From Actinomycetales bacterium (GTDB lineage: Bacteria > Actinomycetota > Actinomycetes > Actinomycetales > Cellulomonadaceae), in assembly GCA_015655615.1 (NCBI GenBank), contig JAATES010000370.1, positions 1 through 12,764 of the forward strand: a stretch of 12,764 bases of DNA, given 5' to 3'. Shown here one piece after another: positions 7,547 to 12,764 of this stretch (positions are counted from its first letter, which is position 1; each line of letters starts with the position of its first letter). The notes under the pieces are model-generated. The model saw nothing but the letters and a program-made list of their open reading frames with translations. It did not search any database and was not told the origin of the DNA. The translations under genes were made by a program, and so were the position numbers.

Positions 7547-8722
7547 ATGCCTCCCGGACCGTCATCAGCACCCGATCCAGCGCGTATCCGCTCCGTCGCG
7601 TCCACCGTCACGAGCGGAAGCCTGGTCGACCAGGAGGGCCTCCGCTCGGCGGTGGATCAGCGCCTGAACTCCACGGCAGCAGCGCTTCGCGTGAGGGTGA
7701 GAGAGGCAGGCGCCGCAGCTGAACGCCTCGCCGATCTGCTGGATGTCATGCTCGGTGGGGGCAAACGGATGCGTGCCGCCTTCGCCTACTGGTCCTGGCG
7801 CGCGCATGGCGGCGAGCCATCGGACACCGCTTCGCTGGAGGCTATCCTCGACCTCGGAGTCGCTCTCGAGCTCTTCCAGGCCGCCGCCCTGTTCCACGAC
7901 GATGTCATCGATCACTCCCTGACCCGGCGCAACCGGCCCACCGCGCACGTGACGCTCACGGCTGACCACGCCGCGTTCTCAGGTATGGGCAACGGCCAGG
8001 ACTATGGCGCTTCGGGAGCAATCCTGCTCGGCGACCTCGCGCTCGTCGCCGCCGGGACGCGCCTCTCCGCTGCGCTGCACCGTGCCGACCACCTCGAACC
8101 CGACGTGCCCGCCACTGTCCTGGCACTCTGGGACGAGATGGCCGTCGAGGTGACGGCGGGACAGTTCCTGGACGTCCACGCGCAAGCACTGTCGTGGGGT
8201 GACGATCCGGTCGCGGATGAGCGCCGGGCGCGTGAGGTGATCCTTGCGAAGTCGGCTCGTTATAGCGTCGAGCTCCCGCTGGTCCTCGGCGCGGCGCTCT
8301 CGGGTGCGGGACCCGCACAGCGCCAAGCCATCGCCTCTTTCGGCCGGCCGCTCGGCGAGGCCTTCCAGTTACGTGATGACCTTCTGGGAGTCTTCGGAGA
8401 TCCCGCCACGACGGGCAAGCCCTCGGGCGATGACATCCGCGAGGGGAAGCGAACCGTCATGATGGCCCGCGCGGCCGCCGCCGGATCTGCCGTCGAACGG
8501 GCGCTGCTCCAGACAGTCCTGTCCACCGCCGATCCGACTGCCGCTCAAGTCGATCACGTGCGGAGCATCCTGGTCAGCACCGGTGCGGCGAACGAGATCG
8601 AATCGCTGATCGCCGGGCTCCTGGAGGAGTCACTGGCGAAGCTGCTATCCGCTGAACTGCTCAGACCCGGTGCCGACGTGCTCGTCGACCTCGCCCATGC
8701 CACGGCCGCGCGTACCGCGTGA
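7547..8722 (+). CDS. trans-polyprenyl diphosphate synthase (IdsA2/GGPP synthase-like)
   Basis: A 391-residue class I prenyl chain elongation enzyme that condenses isopentenyl diphosphate with allylic diphosphates to supply precursors for quinones, carotenoids or membrane isoprenoids. Visible motifs: GGGKRMR (70-76), the first Asp-rich motif HDDVIDH (Asp118, 119, 122), TAGQFLD (204-210), the second Asp-rich region FQLRDDLLGVFGD (Asp277, 278) and GKPSGDDIREGKRT (290-303). Small residues (Ala113, Ala114) four and five positions before the first motif suggest a long-chain product such as geranylgeranyl diphosphate; this is inference. In the second motif the last Asp of DDxxD is Gly281, as I recall for actinobacterial IdsA2-like enzymes. 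The order with Rv2175c, PknL and AroG resembles M. tuberculosis Rv2173 (idsA2). Its stop is 7 bases from the stop of the convergent next gene. Confidence 0.93.
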   Translation: MPPGPSSAPDPARIRSVASTVTSGSLVDQEGLRSAVDQRLNSTAAALRVRVREAGAAAERLADLLDVMLGGGKRMRAAFAYWSWRAHGGEPSDTASLEAILDLGVALELFQAAALFHDDVIDHSLTRRNRPTAHVTLTADHAAFSGMGNGQDYGASGAILLGDLALVAAGTRLSAALHRADHLEPDVPATVLALWDEMAVEVTAGQFLDVHAQALSWGDDPVADERRAREVILAKSARYSVELPLVLGAALSGAGPAQRQAIASFGRPLGEAFQLRDDLLGVFGDPATTGKPSGDDIREGKRTVMMARAAAAGSAVERALLQTVLSTADPTAAQVDHVRSILVSTGAANEIESLIAGLLEESLAKLLSAELLRPGADVLVDLAHATAARTA

Positions 8723-8733
8723 CCACCTGTCAC
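8719..8733. terminator. tiny hairpin spanning two convergent stop codons
   Basis: GTGAC (8719-8723) and GTCAC (8729-8733) flank CACCT. This 5-bp stem contains the prenyl synthase stop (8720-8722) and the stop of the convergent Rv2175c-like gene (8730-8732). It is too short to be a confident terminator, but no other hairpin was seen between these genes. Confidence 0.2.
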
Positions 8734-9158
8734 ACCAGCAGCAGCGCTGCCTCTCTGCGCACCGCGCTCTTGCGCCCGGCACGCAACGCCGTCAACGGAG
8801 CCTCCCCGAGCGCCGGCTCGGTCGTGAACAGCCACCGCAGAATGTCGTCGTCCGACAAACCGGCGTCCGACAAGACGATGACGGTCCCGCGCAACGACGG
8901 CAGGATGATCTCCCGCTCCTGCCCGGGTTCCGGCGCTGGCAGCGGCGCTGCGGCGTTGGCCAGATGAAAGGGCACCAGGAAGGCCTCCGGGACGTCGTAG
9001 CCCTGCTTCCCGTTCCTTCGCACGCCCACGATCCGGCGGTCACGCAACGCTCCGCGCACATTCGAGGCTGCGGTTCCCAGCCGATCGGCGAAATCAGGGA
9101 CACTCAGCCACGTGCCCACCAGGGCATCGAGGCTGCGGAGAGGATCGCTGTCAGTCAT
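8730..9158 (-). CDS. Rv2175c family DNA-binding protein
   Basis: A 142-residue protein with a winged-helix-type DNA-binding domain at about 14-64 (WLSVPDFADRLGTAASNVRG, then RRIVGVRRNGKQGYDVPEAF) and a C-terminal part, ILPSLRGTVIVLSDAGLSDD followed by DILRWLF, characteristic of the M. tuberculosis Rv2175c family. In M. tuberculosis this protein is phosphorylated by PknL near its N-terminus, which lowers DNA binding (established knowledge). Here the gene is divergent from a PknL-like kinase 127 bases away, the same pairing. The N-terminal tail is short: the candidate acceptors before the domain are Ser4 and Ser9, with Thr16 at its edge. ATG-9158 is preceded by TAGGCT with a 7-base spacer, suggesting a leaderless mRNA. 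Target sites on DNA are unknown. Confidence 0.92.
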   Translation of the reverse strand: MTDSDPLRSLDALVGTWLSVPDFADRLGTAASNVRGALRDRRIVGVRRNGKQGYDVPEAFLVPFHLANAAAPLPAPEPGQEREIILPSLRGTVIVLSDAGLSDDDILRWLFTTEPALGEAPLTALRAGRKSAVRREAALLLV

Positions 9159-9165
9159 GGCAGCC

Positions 9166-9171
9166 AGCCTA
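9166..9171 (-). promoter_or_regulatory. -10 element of the Rv2175c-like gene, leaderless type
   Basis: On the minus strand TAGGCT is followed by 7 bases (GGCTGCC) and then the ATG at 9158. The spacing puts the transcription start at the start codon. The hexamer is identical to that of the prenyl synthase gene. Confidence 0.5.
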
Positions 9172-9273
9172 GCGACCCGCGGCCTAGCTGCGGGCCGCCA
9201 CGACCACTGACTGCCGCCCAGACCCGCGCGGCTTGAATCCGTGTCGGTACGTCACCGGCACATGACGGACCCT

Positions 9274-9279
9274 TAGACT
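9274..9279 (+). promoter_or_regulatory. -10 element of the PknL-like kinase gene, leaderless type
   Basis: TAGACT followed by 6 bases (CTCGCT) and the GTG at 9286, again placing transcription initiation at the start codon, with no Shine-Dalgarno. A short inverted repeat, CGTCA (9250-9254) and TGACG (9263-9267), lies just upstream and could be an operator, but it is only 5 bp. Confidence 0.5.
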
Positions 9280-9285
9280 CTCGCT

Positions 9286-11349
9286 GTGGCGACTCCTGTG
9301 ACCGATCCGCTGGTCGGCACCCTCATCGACGATCGGTACCTGGTTGTCAGCCGCATTGCCCGAGGCGGGATGGCGACCGTCTACATCGCTCACGATCAGC
9401 GACTCGACCGTGACGTCGCGCTGAAGGTCATGCACCCGCATCTCGCCGACGGCGCGCTCGGCGCCGACTTCGTCGCGAGATTCCGCCGCGAGGCTCGGGC
9501 TGCAGCCCGGCTCTCCCACCCCGGGCTGGTGGCCGTCCACGACCAGGGCATCGCCGGCGAGGTGAGCTACCTGACCATGGAATACGTGCCAGGCAGCAAT
9601 CTGCGTACCCGGATGTCCTCCCCCCCGCCACTGTCCGTCGGCGAGGTGCTCGTGGTCATCGAATCGATTCTCGACGCGCTGGGCGCCGTTCACCGCGAGA
9701 ATCTCGTCCACCGCGACCTCAAGCCTGAGAACGTGCTGCTGTCCCAGGACGGCCGGATCAAGGTCACGGACTTCGGCTTGGCGCGCGCCATCACGGAGGT
9801 CACCGCCGCCAGCACGGGAACCATGATGGGTACCGTGGCGTACCTGAGCCCTGAGCTCATCGCCACGGGGCAGGGCGACGCCCGGGCCGACGTCTATGCC
9901 GCGGGCATCATGCTGCACGAGCTGCTCACCGGAGCGCCGCCGTTCTCAGGCACCACCCCGATCCAGATAGCATTGCAGCACCTCCATGCCGACATGCCGC
10001 CGGTGTCCGGTCAGGTGCCCGCACTCCCCGTGGAGATCGACGAGCTCGTCGCCGCATTGACCGCTCGGGACACGTCCGATCGCCCGGGTGATGCCACCGC
10101 GGCGCTGGGCGAGGTCCGGCGGGTCCACGCATTGCTGGATGAGACGACCCTGTCACTCACGGTGCCGTCTCCCCTCGATGTCATCCGGCCACCACTGCGC
10201 TCCTCCATCGGCGAATCGACCGAACTCGACCGCGAATCTGTCACTGCGGCCGAGCACCCAGCTACGACGACCGGCGCCGCGCTCGATCCGGACACGACCC
10301 ATACGCTGGCGTTGCGACTCCATTCCACGACGTCGCTGCAGCGCGGCCCGATCACCCCAGAGACAGGTACCGCCCTGGCGCCCGTACGGGCCACTCCTCC
10401 CCCTGCTGGACTCCATGCGACCGTGGGAATCCGGCCCTCGACCACCCGACTGCGGCGTCGGCTGGTGGCCACAGCCATCGTCCTCATAGTGCTGGCAGCA
10501 GGGGGCACGGGAGGATATCTCTGGTACCAGAACGTCGGGCCCGGTGCCTACACCACTGTCCCGACCGGCACCGTGGCGACGGCCAGCACCGTCGCCACGC
10601 AGAAGCTGTCGGAGGCCGGGCTCTCGGTCCTCACGCACGAGGCCTACAGCGACACCGTGCCCACGGGAGAGGTGATCGATGCCGCCCCCCAGCCGGGCGA
10701 ACGGATCCGCGAGTCCGGGACTGTCACCCTCACCGTGTCGAAGGGCGTCGAGCACTTCACCGTGCCAGAGAAACTGATCGGTCAGGACAAGTCGGACGCG
10801 GGGACCCTGATCGAGGAGGCGGGGTTCTCACTGGGGAAGGCCACGACCGAGTATTACGATGACGTCGCCAAGGGCAAGGTGACTGCGGTGTCCGTGCCCG
10901 AGGGATCCTCCCAGCCACACGATACCGTCGTCACCTTGACCGTCTCCGGCGGCCCGGCTCCCGTCACAGTCCCGGACGTCACCGGCGTGACTGAGGACGA
11001 GGCGAAAGCCAGCCTGGAGTCGGTCGGCCTCCGCATGGACAGGTCCGAATCCCGGTACGACGACACCGTGCCCAAGGGATCCGTCATCTCCCAGAGCCCG
11101 AAAGCCCGCTCCAAGGGCCATCGCAAGGACACTATCGAGGTCGTCGTCTCGCGAGGCCCCACCCTGGTCACCGTGCCCAGCGTGGTCAGGATGTCGGAGG
11201 CGGATGCCACGGAGACGCTCAAGGACGCAGGCTTCGAGGTCTCCGTGAACCGCTACCTCAACGGCATCCTCGACACGGTCCGCTTCCAAGACGTCGACGG
11301 CGGCACCAAAGCACCTCGCGGATCGACGGTGACGATCACCGTCTGGTAG
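9286..11349 (+). CDS. pknL: Membrane Ser/Thr protein kinase with PASTA repeats (PknL-like)
   Basis: A 687-residue Hanks-type receptor kinase. The cytoplasmic kinase domain spans about 19-275: glycine loop IARGGMATVY (24-33), Lys47 in ALKV, Glu69, catalytic HRDLKPEN (142-149), DFG (162-164), an activation loop STGTMMGTVAYLSPE with likely autophosphorylation sites Thr177 and Thr179, and the APE-like SPE. A variable linker (about 280-390) leads to one membrane helix (about 393-416). Outside are four PASTA-type repeats (about 422-488, 490-556, 560-625, 628-687) with recurring VP and GTVTLTVS-type endings; they are expected to sense peptidoglycan or muropeptides. M. tuberculosis PknL lacks PASTA domains, as I recall, whereas other actinobacterial homologues have them. 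The PknL call rests mainly on the neighbouring Rv2175c-like gene and aroG; PknB is the alternative. All catalytic residues are present. Confidence 0.92.
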   Translation: MATPVTDPLVGTLIDDRYLVVSRIARGGMATVYIAHDQRLDRDVALKVMHPHLADGALGADFVARFRREARAAARLSHPGLVAVHDQGIAGEVSYLTMEYVPGSNLRTRMSSPPPLSVGEVLVVIESILDALGAVHRENLVHRDLKPENVLLSQDGRIKVTDFGLARAITEVTAASTGTMMGTVAYLSPELIATGQGDARADVYAAGIMLHELLTGAPPFSGTTPIQIALQHLHADMPPVSGQVPALPVEIDELVAALTARDTSDRPGDATAALGEVRRVHALLDETTLSLTVPSPLDVIRPPLRSSIGESTELDRESVTAAEHPATTTGAALDPDTTHTLALRLHSTTSLQRGPITPETGTALAPVRATPPPAGLHATVGIRPSTTRLRRRLVATAIVLIVLAAGGTGGYLWYQNVGPGAYTTVPTGTVATASTVATQKLSEAGLSVLTHEAYSDTVPTGEVIDAAPQPGERIRESGTVTLTVSKGVEHFTVPEKLIGQDKSDAGTLIEEAGFSLGKATTEYYDDVAKGKVTAVSVPEGSSQPHDTVVTLTVSGGPAPVTVPDVTGVTEDEAKASLESVGLRMDRSESRYDDTVPKGSVISQSPKARSKGHRKDTIEVVVSRGPTLVTVPSVVRMSEADATETLKDAGFEVSVNRYLNGILDTVRFQDVDGGTKAPRGSTVTITVW

Positions 11350-11350
11350 C

Positions 11351-11369
11351 GACCCCACGCCCGCGGGTC
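11351..11369. terminator. short hairpin between convergent kinase and DAHP synthase genes
   Basis: GACCC (11351-11355) and GGGTC (11365-11369) flank a 9-base GC-rich loop in the 18-base gap after the kinase stop, touching the DAHP synthase stop. The stem is only 5 bp with no U-tract, so terminator function is uncertain. Confidence 0.25.
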
Positions 11370-12129
11370 AGGCGAGCATCTCGGCAACCAGGAAGGCCAG
11401 CTCCAGAGACTGCTGGTGGTTGAGCCGCGGATCGACCAACGTCTCGTATCTCAAGGCTAGCCCGGCGTCGTCGATCTCCTCGCTGCCCCCCAGCACCTCG
11501 GTGACGTCGTCTCCGGTCAGCTCCATGTGGAGCCCGCCGGGAACGGTCCCCAGCTCACGGTGGACGTCGAAGAATCCCCTGACCTCATCCAGCACGTCAG
11601 CGAACCGGCGGGTCTTGTACCCCGACTGCGATGTGATGGTGTTTCCATGCATCGGGTCGGTCACCCAGGCGACCGGTCCGCCCTCAGCCGACACGCGCTC
11701 GACGAGCCCGGGCAGGACCTCACGGATCCTTCCCGCACCCATGCGGGTGATGAACGTCAGCCGCCCCGGCACACCCTCCGGGTTGAGCTTCTCCGACAGC
11801 CGCAGCGCGTCGTCGCCGGTCGTGGTCGGTCCCAGCTTGACGCCGATCGGGTTCTGCACCCGTGAGAGGAAATCGACATGCGCGCCGTCCAGGTGCCGGG
11901 TCCGCTCGCCGATCCATAGGAAGTGGGCCGAGGTGTCGTAGGCCTTGGCGCTCCGTGCGTCGATTCGGGTGAGTGCGCGCTCGTAGTCCAGCAGGAGCGC
12001 CTCATGCCCGACATAGAACTCCACCGTCCGCAGCCCGTCGAAGTCGGCCCCGCAGGCATCCATGAAGCGAATCGCGCGATCGATCTCCTTGGCGGTGCGC
12101 TCGTAGCGTTTGTAGGCCGGGTTCTTCAT
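11368..12129 (-). CDS. DAHP synthase C-terminal fragment (253 residues)
   Basis: Begins MKNPAYKRYERTAKEID and contains LWIGERTRHLDGAH, NPIGVKLGP, FITRMGAGR, DPMHGNT, HMELTGDD and DPRLNHQQSLELAF, that is, most of the catalytic barrel. Its ATG overlaps the upstream stop as ATGA and has GGGGA close before it, so translational re-initiation is possible. Such a product would lack the RVHEWNRGF segment and the Cys/Arg residues supplied by the first part. Confidence 0.75.
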   Translation of the reverse strand: MKNPAYKRYERTAKEIDRAIRFMDACGADFDGLRTVEFYVGHEALLLDYERALTRIDARSAKAYDTSAHFLWIGERTRHLDGAHVDFLSRVQNPIGVKLGPTTTGDDALRLSEKLNPEGVPGRLTFITRMGAGRIREVLPGLVERVSAEGGPVAWVTDPMHGNTITSQSGYKTRRFADVLDEVRGFFDVHRELGTVPGGLHMELTGDDVTEVLGGSEEIDDAGLALRYETLVDPRLNHQQSLELAFLVAEMLA

Positions 12130-12713
12130 GAATCCCCGGTTCCACTCGTGTACGCGCCAAGGTCGGCGAACCCGCCCTGGGTGAAGGCACGGATCACGTT
12201 GAGCGTCGCCGCCGAGATCCGGTAGCCCTCGACCATGCGCTGGGGATCGGGCCGGCGCTCCGCCTCGGTGAACCCGAAGCCGTTGACCATGTCGCCGCGA
12301 TAGGCGGGCAGCGTGACCCCTTCCCGGGTCTCGTCGTGCGAACTGCGAGGCTTGGCATACTGCCCCGCCATCCGTCCCATCTTGACCACGGGCATGCTCG
12401 CGCCATGCGTGAGCACGACCGCCATCTGCAAGATGGTGCGAATCTTGTTGCTGATCCGCGTGGCATCCGCCTCCGCGAACGTCTCGGCGCAGTCCCCACC
12501 CTGCAGCAGGAACGCCTCTCCGCGGCAGACCGCCGCCAGCCGGTCACGCAGCTGGTCGGCGCGTGCCGGGACGACGATGGGCGGCAATGCCGCGAGCTGG
12601 CCCGCGGCCCGGGCCAGCTCGCCGGCATCCGGCCATATCGGCTGCTGACGCGCCTCCAGCGAGCGGAAGGCGTCGAGACCGAGGTCTGCGCTGCCAGCAG
12701 CGTCGATGCTCAC
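12126..12713 (-). CDS. DAHP synthase N-terminal fragment (195 residues)
   Basis: From GTG-12713, carrying LLQGGDCAETF (Cys75, metal ligand) and KMGRMAGQYAKPRS (Arg114), then LNVIRAFTQGGFADLG. The last nine residues (AYTSGTGDS) are out-of-frame. The start near QQPIWPDAGEL matches family length, but no Shine-Dalgarno is evident and the frame stays open to the window edge, so a start further upstream cannot be excluded. Confidence 0.75.
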   Translation of the reverse strand: MSIDAAGSADLGLDAFRSLEARQQPIWPDAGELARAAGQLAALPPIVVPARADQLRDRLAAVCRGEAFLLQGGDCAETFAEADATRISNKIRTILQMAVVLTHGASMPVVKMGRMAGQYAKPRSSHDETREGVTLPAYRGDMVNGFGFTEAERRPDPQRMVEGYRISAATLNVIRAFTQGGFADLGAYTSGTGDS

Positions 12714-12724
12714 CCAGCCGTCGA

Positions 12725-12764
12725 TCAGTGAGTGGCCGGCGAGGCCAGCGGCTGCCCGATAGCC
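12725..12764 (-). other. possible 3' end of an upstream minus-strand gene
   Basis: One frame entering from the right edge reads AIGQPLASPATH and stops at 12725, 11 bases before the DAHP synthase GTG. In M. tuberculosis other genes on the same strand precede aroG, so this could be the tail of such a gene. With 12 residues no identity can be claimed. Confidence 0.2.

Larger units (their letters stand above)
11368..12713 (-). pseudogene. aroG: Class II DAHP synthase, interrupted by a one-base frameshift
   Basis: 3-deoxy-D-arabino-heptulosonate 7-phosphate synthase condenses phosphoenolpyruvate and erythrose 4-phosphate, the entry step to aromatic amino acids. Two frames together give the usual length (about 458 residues) and hold every active-site residue I know for the M. 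tuberculosis enzyme: Cys75 and Arg114 in the first part; Trp72, Glu75, Arg76, Lys98, Arg129, His161, Glu203 and Asp233 in the second. The offset to Mtb numbering is constant within each part (12 and 208). Near 12156 the first frame leaves the family sequence after FADLG and stops at 12126. The expected continuation RVHEWNRGF is present in the other frame, directly before the ATG of the second part. A single missing base (GGCGC for an expected GGCCGC) explains this. It may be a real mutation or a sequence error. No other damage is visible. Confidence 0.9.

Noticed and set aside
9184..9918. 244-codon minus-strand frame opposite the kinase domain
   Set aside because: It is antisense to conserved kinase motifs; the His/Asp/Gly-rich composition is typical of a shadow frame.
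12126..12160. Programmed -1 frameshifting in the DAHP synthase gene
   Set aside because: I see no X-XXY-YYZ slippery heptamer in the right frame between FADLG and the stop, and class II DAHP synthases are not known to use recoding. A plain deletion or sequence error is simpler.

Overview
This is a high-GC chromosomal window from an actinomycete (Actinomycetota). The evidence is gene content and order. A principal sigma factor lies beside a type IIA topoisomerase B subunit of the actinobacterial ParE type. DUF3099, DUF4192 and DUF7455 genes are present. There is also a block of prenyl synthase, Rv2175c-like protein, PknL-like kinase and class II DAHP synthase that resembles the Mycobacterium tuberculosis Rv2173-Rv2178c neighbourhood. 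A ParE-type subunit argues against Mycobacterium or Corynebacterium, and SURF1 implies an aerobic respiratory chain. A Propionibacteriaceae-like or related lineage is plausible, but the sequence alone does not settle it. I see no mobile element, CRISPR array, tRNA or rRNA, and no gap of more than 300 bases without a gene.

Left part (1-4139). A plus-strand operon with start/stop overlaps encodes a DUF3099 membrane protein (5' end outside the window), an 80-residue Cys/His protein and a SURF1 cytochrome oxidase assembly factor. It converges on a minus-strand topoisomerase IV/gyrase B gene (parE type). A small zinc-ribbon-like DUF7455 protein is divergent from parE.

Middle (4140-7396). A 22-bp perfect hairpin separates DUF7455 from the convergent principal sigma factor gene (sigA). 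The sigA gene has a -10 element and a hairpin that would sit exactly at the 5' end of its mRNA. A DUF4192 gene lies upstream of sigA on the same strand.

Right part (7397-12764). A trans-polyprenyl diphosphate synthase (+) converges on an Rv2175c-like DNA-binding protein (-). That gene is divergent from a membrane Ser/Thr kinase with four PASTA repeats (PknL-like). In M. tuberculosis the Rv2175c protein is a PknL substrate, so this pair is probably a signalling unit. The class II DAHP synthase, first step of the shikimate pathway, follows on the minus strand and is split by a net one-base deletion.

I found no convincing wholly new system. The most notable points are the frameshifted DAHP synthase with an ATGA stop/start at the break, a run of leaderless-looking promoters (TANNNT 6-7 bases before the start codon), two symmetric TANNNTA promoter elements, and the sigA 5'-terminal stem-loop.
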